From Treponema sp. (GTDB taxonomy: Bacteria; Spirochaetota; Spirochaetia; Treponematales; Rectinemataceae), in contig JAAYWE010000211.1 in NCBI GenBank assembly GCA_012516755.1, forward strand, positions 1 to 42,989: 42,989 nt of DNA, written 5' to 3'. The position numbers and the translations under genes are program-made. The notes below the pieces were generated by a model. That model was given only the letters and a program-made list of their open reading frames with translations. It did not search any database and was not told where the DNA came from. This document shows positions 1 through 8,640 of the stretch, piece by piece; positions within the stretch are counted from its first letter, which is position 1, and each line of letters opens with the position of its first letter.

Positions 1-2139
1 CAATCCGGATCTCAGCAGTTTTCTCGTGGAAATCGTCCTTCTGGTGGCTTTCAGAGTCAAGGTGGAACAGGCTCTGGTGGTAGGATAGCATATCCTTATG
101 CAAAAACAGGTCAGCCCGGAAGCGGCCAAAGGCCGGGTGGATATATTGGAGCAAGACAGGGCCCTGCAGGCGGCAGATACGGATTACGTCAAACTCCCGC
201 ACCGGTTCCTTCCACTGGGAACGAAAGGCCCGCTTCGCGTAGAGCACCGGTCAAAAAGAAAGGAGTATTCAACAAGCGCGAGGAAGAAACGGAGCTCGAG
301 AAGCAAATTCAGCTCAAAAAAAAGGCCGAAGCCAAACTGGCAGCTGTTCCGAAATCAATTGACATCATGGAGAATATCAGCATTTCAGAGCTGGCAAAGA
401 AAATGAATCTAAAACCTGCTGACCTGATAAGTAAATTGATGTCACTTGGCGTTATGGCGACTATCAATCAAAAAATAGACGCCGATACAGCCGCAATTCT
501 AGCTGCTGAATATAGCTGCGAAGTCAAAGTAGTAAGCCTCTATGATGAGACAGTAATCGAAAAAGCAGTGGATAGACCAGAAGAACTCAGGCCAAGACCT
601 CCAATCGTGACTGTAATGGGACATGTCGACCATGGAAAAACCAAACTCCTGGATGCGATTCGCAAAACGGATGTAGTGTCTCAAGAATTTGGTGGTATTA
701 CTCAGCACATCGGTGCATATATGGCTGAATACCCTAATGGAAAGATATCTTTTCTTGATACTCCAGGCCATGCTGCATTCACAAAAATGCGAGCTCGAGG
801 AGCAAATATCACAGATATCGTAGTACTAGTAGTTTCAGCTACAGAAGGCGTCATGATGCAGACCAAGGAGGCGATAGATCATGCAAAGGCTGCAAATGTT
901 CCAATTATTGTTGCGATTAACAAAATCGATCTGCCGGAAGCCAACCCAGACAGAGTAAAAACGCAGCTCTCTGAATTGGGCCTTATTCCTGAAGAATGGG
1001 GAGGTCAGACACAGTTCGTCGAAGTCTCCGCTCTCCAAAAGATAGGCATTAGGGAACTCTTTGATGCAATTCTCCTGCAAGCTGAAATGCTCGACTTAAA
1101 AGCAAATTACGACAGGCTCGCTGAAGGCAAGATCATTGAATCCCGTATAGACCAAGGCCGTGGAATTGTCGCCACACTTATGGTACAAAATGGAACTTTG
1201 CATGTCGGGGATCCTTTTGTTGCGGGTATTTTCCCAGGTCGAGTCAGAGCCATGTTCGATGATAAAGGAAATCGCATAGAACAGGCTACGCCTTCGATGC
1301 CAGTAGAGGTAATCGGGTTCGAGGGCATGCCCGAAGCTGGCGATCCATTCGAAGTGGTGGAAGATGAGAAATTTGCGCGTCAAATCTCAACCAAGCGCCA
1401 AGAATTGAAGAAATACGAAGAAGGCCGCAATGTCAAAAAAGTGACTCTGGATAATCTCTACGAGACCATAAGCCAGGGAGAGATCAAAGAGCTGAAGGTC
1501 ATAATAAAGGGAGATGTTCATGGTAGCGTAGAAGCTCTAAAAGGCATGCTTGAAAAGCTATCAACAAAAGAAGTTCATTTAAATGTTATAAGAGCGGCGG
1601 CAGGCGCTATCACAGAAGATGATGTCATGATGGCCTCGGCATCCAATGCCATCATCGTCGGATTTAATGTCCGCCCGACATCCAATGCAAAGCAGCTAGC
1701 TGAGCGCGAAAAGGTCGATATTCGCAAGTACAATCTTATATATCGCGCCCAAGAAGAGATAAAACGCGCAATGGAAGGCTTGTTAGCTCCTGAACTCAAA
1801 GAACAAGAAGTCGGAAAAGCTGAAGTACGAAATATCTTCAGAGTGCCAAAAGCTGGCATCGTTGCAGGTTGTTTTGTTTCAGAGGGTATAGTCAAGCGAA
1901 ATTGCCAAGTCAGAGTTATCCGCGACAATATCGAGATATTCCAAGGCAATCTATCTTCCCTTAAGCGATTCAAGGATGATGTCAAAGAAGTAGCCGCAGG
2001 TTACGAATGTGGTATCGGCATAGAGAACTGCAATGATCTTAAAGAAGGCGATGTCCTTGAATTTTATGAGACAATTGAGGTTGCTCGAACGCTCGAATCG
2101 GGAGATAAAAATGAACCAGGTGCGCAAACGTCGTCTTGA
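1..2139 (+). CDS. infB: Translation initiation factor IF-2, 5'-truncated by the window edge
   Basis: The reading frame is open from the first base, so the N-terminus is missing. IF-2 is the GTPase that brings initiator fMet-tRNA to the 30S subunit and promotes subunit joining. The visible N-terminal part (1 to about 230) is a low-complexity Gly/Arg/Gln/Ser-rich linker, followed by a charged Lys/Glu helix and the IF2-N motif (ISELAKKM, from about 379). The G domain shows G1 GHVDHGKT (619-642), G3 DTPGH (about 769) and G4 NKID (919-930). Domains II, III and the C-terminal fMet-tRNA binding region follow to the stop at 2137-2139. The internal ATG at 367 is not the true start, because the frame continues upstream with family-typical sequence. 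It heads the translation operon and overlaps rbfA by 29 bases, which suggests coupling. The identity is certain; only the start is unknown. Confidence 0.97.
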   Translation, partial: QSGSQQFSRGNRPSGGFQSQGGTGSGGRIAYPYAKTGQPGSGQRPGGYIGARQGPAGGRYGLRQTPAPVPSTGNERPASRRAPVKKKGVFNKREEETELEKQIQLKKKAEAKLAAVPKSIDIMENISISELAKKMNLKPADLISKLMSLGVMATINQKIDADTAAILAAEYSCEVKVVSLYDETVIEKAVDRPEELRPRPPIVTVMGHVDHGKTKLLDAIRKTDVVSQEFGGITQHIGAYMAEYPNGKISFLDTPGHAAFTKMRARGANITDIVVLVVSATEGVMMQTKEAIDHAKAANVPIIVAINKIDLPEANPDRVKTQLSELGLIPEEWGGQTQFVEVSALQKIGIRELFDAILLQAEMLDLKANYDRLAEGKIIESRIDQGRGIVATLMVQNGTLHVGDPFVAGIFPGRVRAMFDDKGNRIEQATPSMPVEVIGFEGMPEAGDPFEVVEDEKFARQISTKRQELKKYEEGRNVKKVTLDNLYETISQGEIKELKVIIKGDVHGSVEALKGMLEKLSTKEVHLNVIRAAAGAITEDDVMMASASNAIIVGFNVRPTSNAKQLAEREKVDIRKYNLIYRAQEEIKRAMEGLLAPELKEQEVGKAEVRNIFRVPKAGIVAGCFVSEGIVKRNCQVRVIRDNIEIFQGNLSSLKRFKDDVKEVAAGYECGIGIENCNDLKEGDVLEFYETIEVARTLESGDKNEPGAQTSS

Positions 2140-2461
2140 AGAATTAATTCGAGAGGAAATTTCTAAGATGATCACCTTTGGTGAGATTAAAGATCCTCGT
2201 GTCAATAGTTTTTTATCAATCACAAGGGTTGAGGCAAGCCAGGATGGATCGCATGCGAAAGTATTTGTAAGTAGTCTTGATGATATAGAGGGGCATCTTG
2301 ACGAAGCAATCGTCGGCCTATCTCATGCGGCTGGTTTTGTTCAATCTCTCATCGCAAAACGCGTTCGTCTGCGATTGACTCCTGTTCTCACCTTTGTGGC
2401 TGATCACAGCCTCAAAGAAGGATTCGAGCTTACTGAAAAACTGAAGGATCTTCTGAAATAA
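2111..2461 (+). CDS. rbfA: 30S ribosome-binding factor A
   Basis: RbfA is a small KH-fold protein that binds the 30S subunit near the 5' end of 16S rRNA during late maturation. The product is 116 residues, a normal family length. It begins MNQVRKRRLEELIREEIS, the usual RbfA N-terminal helix, and contains the family segment around DPRV then SITRVEAS, followed by a C-terminal LRLTPVLTF strand. I chose ATG 2111 rather than upstream starts because GGAG at 2100-2103 is well placed and the protein then begins at the conserved helix. The gene starts inside infB and its stop overlaps the truB start (TAATG), so it is translationally coupled on both sides. Confidence 0.93.
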   Translation: MNQVRKRRLEELIREEISKMITFGEIKDPRVNSFLSITRVEASQDGSHAKVFVSSLDDIEGHLDEAIVGLSHAAGFVQSLIAKRVRLRLTPVLTFVADHSLKEGFELTEKLKDLLK

Positions 2462-3396
2462 TGCAGCATAGCGGTTTTTTCCTCGTGGATAAACCTAAAG
2501 GCTTCACTTCGAATAGAGTATTGCAGGACATTCGAAAAAGCTTATCGGTTCAATCCTCTGCGTATCCTCAGAAGTATGGGCATGCTGGTACGCTGGATTC
2601 TTTTGCTTCAGGTTTATTGATCATACTCACTGGCAAGATAACACGTCTTAGTCGATGGTTCATGCATCAGAACAAGGAATATGAAGCAGTTTTCAGATTC
2701 GGAGAAGAGACAGATACTCTCGATCCTCAAGGCAAAATCATGGCCATAGGTGAATTGCCCGCGAGAGAAACCCTCGAAAGAATTATTCCTTCTTTTTGTG
2801 GAAATATTGAACAGATACCTCCATCATATAGTGCTGTGCATGTCGGCGGGGAAAGATCATATAAAATAGCCAGAGCCGGTAATAAACCCGAAATATCGCC
2901 GAGATCCATAATAATACATGATATAGAGTTAGAGAGTTTCCAAGAGAAAGAAGCGACTCTTAGAATTCGCTGCTCTTCTGGCACTTATATTCGTTCTCTT
3001 GCAAGAGACATCGGCCATGCATGCGGCTCATGTGCAACGGTGATATCGTTGAGAAGGACAGTAATTGGACCTTTCTCCATAAGCGAAGCACATTCTCCGC
3101 AAGAGTGCAATGAGAAGAGTATCAGAGTCTTCTCACCGGATATCGCGCAGAGCTTAGGTCTTGCAACAGCAGTAATCAAATTGGATTTTGTTGAGCATTT
3201 TATTCATGGAGGGACATTGCCAGCTAAAGCCGTAACATTAGATTGTGACCAGATGACATTATTTAGAAACCCAGACTTTTCTTTTGAATCAAAACCAGTG
3301 GCGCTTTTTTCCGAAAAAGGGGAGCTTCTAGGTATAGCAGAGCAAAAGGATAAAGAATACGCGCCGAGAGTGGTAATGGCAGAGGAGCCTCGATAG
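2461..3396 (+). CDS. truB: tRNA pseudouridine-55 synthase
   Basis: TruB converts U55 in the T loop of tRNAs to pseudouridine and also acts as a tRNA chaperone. The 311-residue product has the catalytic motif GHAGTLD at residues 40-46, with Asp46 as the expected nucleophile. The QIPPSYSAVHVGG motif lies near 118-130 and the SSGTYIRSLARDIG motif near 176-189. The N-terminal LVDKPKGFTS is also typical. The C-terminal part is weakly conserved, as in many spirochaetal TruB proteins. The start overlaps the rbfA stop by one base, and the stop overlaps the GTG of ribF by one base (TAGTG), so the operon is very compact. Confidence 0.95.
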   Translation: MQHSGFFLVDKPKGFTSNRVLQDIRKSLSVQSSAYPQKYGHAGTLDSFASGLLIILTGKITRLSRWFMHQNKEYEAVFRFGEETDTLDPQGKIMAIGELPARETLERIIPSFCGNIEQIPPSYSAVHVGGERSYKIARAGNKPEISPRSIIIHDIELESFQEKEATLRIRCSSGTYIRSLARDIGHACGSCATVISLRRTVIGPFSISEAHSPQECNEKSIRVFSPDIAQSLGLATAVIKLDFVEHFIHGGTLPAKAVTLDCDQMTLFRNPDFSFESKPVALFSEKGELLGIAEQKDKEYAPRVVMAEEPR

Positions 3397-4202
3397 TGAA
3401 AGTTCTGACCTGGCAGGAATTTCAAAATAATCACTCTCAGGAAAAGCTTGCAGCTACAGTCGGCGTCTTTGACGGACTCCATTATGGGCACCAAGTACTG
3501 ATAGATACTATAAAGTTACAGAGCCCCGCCCTGAAGCCGTGTATTATCACTTTTAAGGAAAATCCCAAGAAAATACTCAATCCATCGAGCTATAAAGGTA
3601 GCCTCTTGACTCTAGAGCAGAAATTATCAGGTTTTCAGCATATGGGTATAGAATATTGTGTGATGATTGACTTTTCTGATAATTTCGCTAAACTCTCGGG
3701 AAGGGAATTCCTTGCTGCACTGTATATTGCTAATGTACAGTTTATAGCGGTGGGTGTGAATTTTCAGTTTGGGCACAACCTCGATACCAATGCTGCCAAA
3801 GTTGAGAAGCTGAGTGAAGAGATTGGCTTGCGTTCATGTATTGTAGAGAATGTCATGTACCGAGGCCACGCAATAAGCTCTAGCAGAATTCGCCATGCCG
3901 TGCTCGAGGGAAGGCTTGGAGAAGCCGCAGAAATGATTGGTAGGCCATATCAAGTACTAGCCAGACGGGAGACAAGCGTTATAGACGAAAAAGCAGAATT
4001 CTTTTTGCCCGAAGATGATTTGCTTATACCACCGGAAGGGCAGTATGAGGTGTTCATAAAGGATAACGATACGGTGCAGAAGACCAAAGTGAACGTTGTT
4101 CACAATTATATAGCATTGAGTTTACGCATGCGATCGGATAATATCCGGTTGGCGTTCGTTGATAAGGCTGTTCAACAGAAGGAGAATGTAGTATGGCTTT
4201 GA
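3396..4202 (+). CDS. ribF: RibF-type FAD synthetase with an eroded riboflavin-kinase half
   Basis: RibF proteins normally have an N-terminal FMN adenylyltransferase domain (FMN to FAD) and a C-terminal riboflavin kinase domain (riboflavin to FMN). The N-terminal domain is intact here: GVFDGLHYGH at residues 23-32 is the nucleotidyltransferase motif, and ISSSRIR at 160-166 is the second conserved motif. After GRPY (182-185) the expected GxVxxGxxxGRxLGFPTAN kinase signature is absent. Only about 85 residues remain, retaining a PPEGQYEVFI strand. Total length is 268, against roughly 305-315 for bifunctional members. I infer an FAD synthetase that may have lost kinase activity. Translation starts at GTG 3396, overlapping the truB stop, and the gene overlaps rpsO by 10 bases. 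Confidence 0.88.
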   Translation: MKVLTWQEFQNNHSQEKLAATVGVFDGLHYGHQVLIDTIKLQSPALKPCIITFKENPKKILNPSSYKGSLLTLEQKLSGFQHMGIEYCVMIDFSDNFAKLSGREFLAALYIANVQFIAVGVNFQFGHNLDTNAAKVEKLSEEIGLRSCIVENVMYRGHAISSSRIRHAVLEGRLGEAAEMIGRPYQVLARRETSVIDEKAEFFLPEDDLLIPPEGQYEVFIKDNDTVQKTKVNVVHNYIALSLRMRSDNIRLAFVDKAVQQKENVVWL

Positions 4203-4462
4203 GCAAAGAAGACAAGGCCCAGTTAGTGCTCGAGTATGGCAAGGATTCAAAGAATACAGGTGCGATTGAGACCCAGGTTGCAATTATATCTGCGAGGATC
4301 GCATATCTGACCGAGCATTTTAAGACTCATAAGAAAGACACGAATTCAAGAAGGGGGCTTCTTAAGCTTGTCGGTCAGCGTCGAAAGCTCTTAAAATACC
4401 TACAGAGAACCGATCTTGAATCTTATCGTGCAATTATGGAAAAATTGCAGATCCGAAAATAA
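4193..4462 (+). CDS. rpsO: 30S ribosomal protein S15
   Basis: S15 is an early-assembling small-subunit protein that binds the central domain of 16S rRNA and contacts 23S rRNA in bridge B4. The 89-residue length is exactly typical. Family segments are visible: TGAIETQVAIIS, then LTEHFKTHKKD, then SRRGLLKLVGQRRKLLKYL. GGAG at 4181-4184 sits 8 bases before the ATG. The gene begins inside the end of ribF and is followed after 68 bases by pnp, the classical rpsO-pnp order. Confidence 0.97.
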   Translation: MALSKEDKAQLVLEYGKDSKNTGAIETQVAIISARIAYLTEHFKTHKKDTNSRRGLLKLVGQRRKLLKYLQRTDLESYRAIMEKLQIRK

Positions 4463-4530
4463 TAATCCAATCCGAGCAATATTAATTGATCCGGATTAAA
4501 TCGGATATGCGAATCTAGAGAAGGAATGTA

Positions 4531-6711
4531 ATGATAAACAAACTTGAATGTAAAATTGGCAACGAGAATCTTGTATTTGAAACAGGAAGAATGGCAAAAC
4601 AGGCAAATGGAGCTGTTTTTGCGACTTATGGTGGTAGTGCTGTTATAGCAACTGTTTGCTGTTCCCCCACGCCAATAGAAGGTTTGGATTTTGTTCCGCT
4701 GACTGTTGAGTATTCTGAGAAATACTATGCGGCAGGCAAGATACCAGGCGGTTTCATAAAAAGAGAAACAAAGCCCAAAGATAGAGAAATCCTCGTTTCC
4801 AGGATAATCGATCGGCCTATGAGGCCATTATTTCATAAGGAATTTGGACGAGAAATTCAGATTGTGCCAACCTGCATCTCTGCCGACCAGATAAATCCGC
4901 CTGATGTTATAGCGGCAAACGCAGCAAGCGCCGCAATCCATATCTCCGATATACCCTTTGATGGGCCTGTGGGATGTGTACGTGTGGCGCTTGTTGAAGG
5001 TTCCTATATTCTTAACCCCACTTATGAACAGATAGACCATGCCAAGCTGGAAATCGTAGTTGCCGGTACAGCTCAAGGTATAACTATGGTGGAAGGTGGA
5101 TCTCATGAAGCTTCGGAAGAAGAAATGATTCAGGCTATCGAGATGGCAAGAGAACCTATTTCGCAAATTTGTTCGACTATAGAAGAGCTGCGTCGGATTG
5201 CCGGTAAAGAAAAACTAGCACCAGCACCATTTTCCATAGAGTTGAACAATAAAGATGAAATTCGCAAATGCGCTTATGAATTATTATCAAGAGCTCTTTT
5301 CACGAAAATAAAGCAAGAGCGTGCAAAAGCCGTATCAGAGGCAATATCTGCCGTCAAGGAAAAATTCGCGGATGATCTTGACGAAGAAATTCAGATGAAG
5401 CTTTTTTCAAAATTGATGGATGATCTGCAGTACGAAATTCTACGGTCCTCGATACTTGACAAAGGGTTGCGTGTCGATGGTCGCGGTCTGGAGGAAATAA
5501 GGCCAATAACTTGCGAAATCGGCGTATTGCCACGAACCCATGGTTCTGCATTGTTTACTCGTGGAGAGACCCAAGTGCTCGCGGTGACAACTCTTGGCAC
5601 TGTATTCGATGAGCAGATATTCGATGATATCGAAGGAGATCGACGCGAGCGATTTATGCTTCATTACAATTTTCCTCCCTTTGCCGTGGGAGAAGTTGGC
5701 AGGCTTGGAACCGGAAGGCGGGAGATTGGACATGGCGATCTAGCTCGCAGATCTATCGAACCGATGTTGCCGCCAAAGGAGAGATTTCCATATACTATTC
5801 GCGTTGTGGCAGAAGTGCTCGAATCCAATGGTTCTTCCTCTATGGCCACGGTGTGTTCTTCATCCATGTCGCTTATGCATGCTGGTGTGCCATTTACCAA
5901 ACCTGTTGCAGGTATAGCCATGGGTCTAGTTACTGATGATACGCGCTATGCTGTACTTTCGGATATCCTGGGTGACGAAGATCATCTTGGTGATATGGAT
6001 TTCAAAGTAGCAGGCACAAAAGATGGTATCACCGGCTTTCAAATGGATATCAAGATATCAAGCGTTTCGACAGAGATTCTTCGCAAGGCTCTAGACCAGG
6101 CCAAACGCGGCCGACTTCACATTCTCTCTATTATGGAAAAGACTATCGCTGAACCACAAAGCGAAATATCTCCCTATGCCCCTCAGGTGATTAACGCGCG
6201 AATCGATCCCGAAAAAATCGGCCTCGTGATCGGCCCTGCAGGCAAGAATATCAAGGCACTCTCTGAGAAATACGATGTTCAGATCAATATCGATGAAGAT
6301 GGGTACCTTACAGTCTACGGCAAAGACCAGAAATCTACCTATAGTGCTCGCGATGCCATCTTGGGAATGGTAGAGGAACCGGAAGTCGGAAAGATTTATA
6401 ACGGCACGGTAAAGCGGATCATGGATTTCGGCGCTTTTATAGAAATACTTCCGGGTCGCGAGGGATTATGTCATATTTCGAAACTCTCAAAGGAACATGT
6501 AGACAAGGTTAGCGATCTGCTTAAAGAAGGCGATATCATAAAGGTTAAGCTTATGGAAATCGATCATCTTGGAAGGCTCAATCTTGCTGCAGTGGATGCG
6601 CTTGATGACAAGGGACAGATAGCGCAGCGAGATGCTAGACGGAATGACAGGCCTTCTGATCGCCAGAGAGACATGAGGTCATCTCGCCGGGATTCGCATT
6701 GGGATAGGTAA
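4531..6711 (+). CDS. pnp: Polyribonucleotide nucleotidyltransferase (PNPase)
   Basis: PNPase is a trimeric 3'-5' phosphorolytic exoribonuclease acting in mRNA turnover. The 726-residue product has two RNase PH domains (about 1-210 and 300-530) separated by a helical segment. It then has a KH domain containing GLVIGPAGKNIK and an S1 domain beginning GKIYNGTVKRIMDFGAF. The second PH domain carries the catalytic region DEDHLGDMDFKVAG with its conserved aspartates, as well as DGRGLEEIRPI. The C-terminus is a short Arg/Asp-rich tail, probably flexible. An AGAAGGA ribosome site precedes ATG 4531. The 109-base gap to dut that follows shows only weak dyads and no convincing terminator. Confidence 0.97.
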   Translation: MINKLECKIGNENLVFETGRMAKQANGAVFATYGGSAVIATVCCSPTPIEGLDFVPLTVEYSEKYYAAGKIPGGFIKRETKPKDREILVSRIIDRPMRPLFHKEFGREIQIVPTCISADQINPPDVIAANAASAAIHISDIPFDGPVGCVRVALVEGSYILNPTYEQIDHAKLEIVVAGTAQGITMVEGGSHEASEEEMIQAIEMAREPISQICSTIEELRRIAGKEKLAPAPFSIELNNKDEIRKCAYELLSRALFTKIKQERAKAVSEAISAVKEKFADDLDEEIQMKLFSKLMDDLQYEILRSSILDKGLRVDGRGLEEIRPITCEIGVLPRTHGSALFTRGETQVLAVTTLGTVFDEQIFDDIEGDRRERFMLHYNFPPFAVGEVGRLGTGRREIGHGDLARRSIEPMLPPKERFPYTIRVVAEVLESNGSSSMATVCSSSMSLMHAGVPFTKPVAGIAMGLVTDDTRYAVLSDILGDEDHLGDMDFKVAGTKDGITGFQMDIKISSVSTEILRKALDQAKRGRLHILSIMEKTIAEPQSEISPYAPQVINARIDPEKIGLVIGPAGKNIKALSEKYDVQINIDEDGYLTVYGKDQKSTYSARDAILGMVEEPEVGKIYNGTVKRIMDFGAFIEILPGREGLCHISKLSKEHVDKVSDLLKEGDIIKVKLMEIDHLGRLNLAAVDALDDKGQIAQRDARRNDRPSDRQRDMRSSRRDSHWDR

Positions 6712-6821
6712 TCCTCGATCGATATGATATAATTTAATATCAATTCGCTCTTTGTAGTCGATCTCTATGGATCGGATATATCATGAGATGATCTTGATTT
6801 AGTGATTAAGGATATTTTGAC

Positions 6822-7277
6822 ATGGTGAAGCCCGAAGATAGAGCGATAGAAGTACTAATAGCGCTCTCCGAAGGAGCACGAATTCCTCAATATGCTACAG
6901 ATAATGCTGCAGGAGCGGATCTCCATGCTGTTCTTCAGAAGCCTCTGGTGCTCGAACCTCTCTCAAGGGCATTGATATCGACGGGTCTTAGAATTGCTTT
7001 ACCTTCGGGCTATGAAGCTCAAATCAGGCCTAGATCAGGCTGGGCGTATAGGCATGGTATCACTTGCCTAAACGCTCCTGGCACTATTGATAGCGATTAT
7101 CGTGGAGAAATCAAGGTTATTCTCATCAACCTGAGTGACAAACCGTTTGTCATCGAGAATGGTGATCGAATTGCACAGTTGGTCATTGCTCCTGTTGTTC
7201 GCGCTGATTTCTCGATTTCCTCTCATCTCGATGATACTACTCGTGGGGCTGGCGGTTTTGGATCAACTGGCCGCTGA
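6822..7277 (+). CDS. dut: Deoxyuridine 5'-triphosphate nucleotidohydrolase (dUTPase)
   Basis: The trimeric dUTPase hydrolyses dUTP to dUMP and pyrophosphate, keeping uracil out of DNA and providing dUMP for thymidylate synthesis. All five motifs are present in 151 residues: AGADLHA (I), PRSGWA (II), LNAPGTIDSDYRGE (III), RIAQLVIAPV (IV) and the C-terminal flexible arm RGAGGFGSTG (V). Motif II has Trp where Leu is usual, which is a conservative oddity. An AAGGA ribosome site precedes the ATG. It lies 25 bases before the LptF-like gene and probably shares its transcript. Confidence 0.96.
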   Translation: MVKPEDRAIEVLIALSEGARIPQYATDNAAGADLHAVLQKPLVLEPLSRALISTGLRIALPSGYEAQIRPRSGWAYRHGITCLNAPGTIDSDYRGEIKVILINLSDKPFVIENGDRIAQLVIAPVVRADFSISSHLDDTTRGAGGFGSTGR

Positions 7278-7302
7278 GGATAAGACTGAGATGTGAGCTG
7301 AG

Positions 7303-8640
7303 ATGAAAGAGCGACCCTCCTTCACACTCTGGCGAATAACGATTTCAGAGATAATGACTTCTTTCTTGGGCACATTTCTATTCTTCTTTATTGTATTTCT
7401 TATCAATCAAGTCTTGCTCTTTGCCGAGGATATCCTATCCAGGGGTGCTGATCTTCTATCGGTTGTCAAGCTACTTTTTTATTCTCTACCTACTATACTC
7501 GCAATCACCATTCCTTTTTCCATTTTAGCGGCCACTCTCATGACATCATCGCGACAGAATTCCGATAACGAGCTTCTGGCAAGTTCTTCCTTGGGTATAA
7601 GACCTCTTTGGTTATATGTTCCTTTTCTGATAATTGGATTAGCCATTTCTATTGGATCTTTTTGCTTCAATGAATGGTCTATACCCCGTGCCGCTCAAGG
7701 CTTCAAGAATGAATATGCAGAGCTTATTAAGAAATCTGCTAAAATTGAGCTAGCTCCTTATTCAATCAGTAAATATGGAGATAAACTGCTTGTCACCGGT
7801 GGATCGGAGGAGGGTTCTTCCGCAAGTCGATTACAAGATGTACTAATTATCGATCAGTCTGGAGGGTATGATTCTGATACCGTGATAGCGGATGATGTGG
7901 GAATAGAATTCTCTAAAGATTCTCTGATGGCTATTCTAAGCATGAATAGTCTTACAGAACTAAAGAGACTAAATGATGCCTCTGCGGGAGATTTTTCTGT
8001 GACTATGGCAAAGTCCGCTGAAATTCGAATTAGGATCCGCGAACCCTTAATGAATTATAGTAGTACGGCTCCTTCTGAGATGTCTTTGACAATATTGGCA
8101 AAAAAAATAAAAGAAAAAGAGCGGATTCTTGATGATCGGATTAAAAAAAAGGATTTTCAAAAGGATACAGCGCTTGATAGATTAAGGCTGAATTATGATT
8201 TGCTTGCCATTGAGACTCAGCAAGAGAGATCATTGAAGACAAAAGACTCACTGACCTCACTGACCTTGTTACAAAATGATCTGATATCTCTTACCAACAA
8301 GATAAAGTCACTTGAGAATCAAAAAATCAACGATACATCACTTCAGATTTATCGCCTTGAATATGAGAAAAAATTGGTCCTGCCTTCCGCTTGCTTTTTC
8401 TTTGCACTTTTAGCACTCCCATTAGGAATTGGATCAAAAAGAGCAGGGCGCGCAGCCGGTTTTGGTATTGCACTGCTTCTTTCAGTAATCTATTGGGCAT
8501 TGTTATTCCTAGGTCAGACTCTGGGTTACCGCCAAAATGTCAATCCCGTGTTTTCTATGTGGATGCCGAATCTTGTCATGTTGCTTGCCACAATTTCTCT
8601 ATGGGTTGTCAGAAAAATAAAAACCGGGCATTTTTTATGA
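7303..8640 (+). CDS. LptF/LptG-family permease with a long coiled-coil insertion
   Basis: This belongs to the YjgP/YjgQ family, whose LptF and LptG members form the inner-membrane channel of the Lpt exporter for lipopolysaccharide-like lipids. Six membrane segments are visible, near residues 15-40, 55-80, 102-122, 357-377, 383-405 and 420-437. A periplasmic beta-rich domain lies between the third and fourth. At 445 residues it is about 80 longer than usual. The excess is a charged heptad-like segment at about 258-355 that should form a coiled coil between the jellyroll and the fourth helix. The stop overlaps the next family member, so the two are a pair. It could be LptF or LptG; I cannot decide which from sequence alone. 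Confidence 0.87.
   Translation: MKERPSFTLWRITISEIMTSFLGTFLFFFIVFLINQVLLFAEDILSRGADLLSVVKLLFYSLPTILAITIPFSILAATLMTSSRQNSDNELLASSSLGIRPLWLYVPFLIIGLAISIGSFCFNEWSIPRAAQGFKNEYAELIKKSAKIELAPYSISKYGDKLLVTGGSEEGSSASRLQDVLIIDQSGGYDSDTVIADDVGIEFSKDSLMAILSMNSLTELKRLNDASAGDFSVTMAKSAEIRIRIREPLMNYSSTAPSEMSLTILAKKIKEKERILDDRIKKKDFQKDTALDRLRLNYDLLAIETQQERSLKTKDSLTSLTLLQNDLISLTNKIKSLENQKINDTSLQIYRLEYEKKLVLPSACFFFALLALPLGIGSKRAGRAAGFGIALLLSVIYWALLFLGQTLGYRQNVNPVFSMWMPNLVMLLATISLWVVRKIKTGHFL

Noticed and set aside
98..406. 102-codon frame at the left edge
   Set aside because: It is out of frame with the open IF-2 reading frame, which is continuous from base 1 with family-typical linker and IF2-N sequence.
4469..4497. 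AATCCG/CGGATT dyad between rpsO and pnp
   Set aside because: The stem is only 6 bases with a 17-base loop and no T-run. It may be an RNA processing site as in other rpsO-pnp operons, but the evidence is too weak.
6712..6821. AT-rich dyads and TATAAT-like motif between pnp and dut
   Set aside because: The TGATAT/ATATCA stem is short and no -35 box is correctly spaced, so neither terminator nor promoter can be supported.
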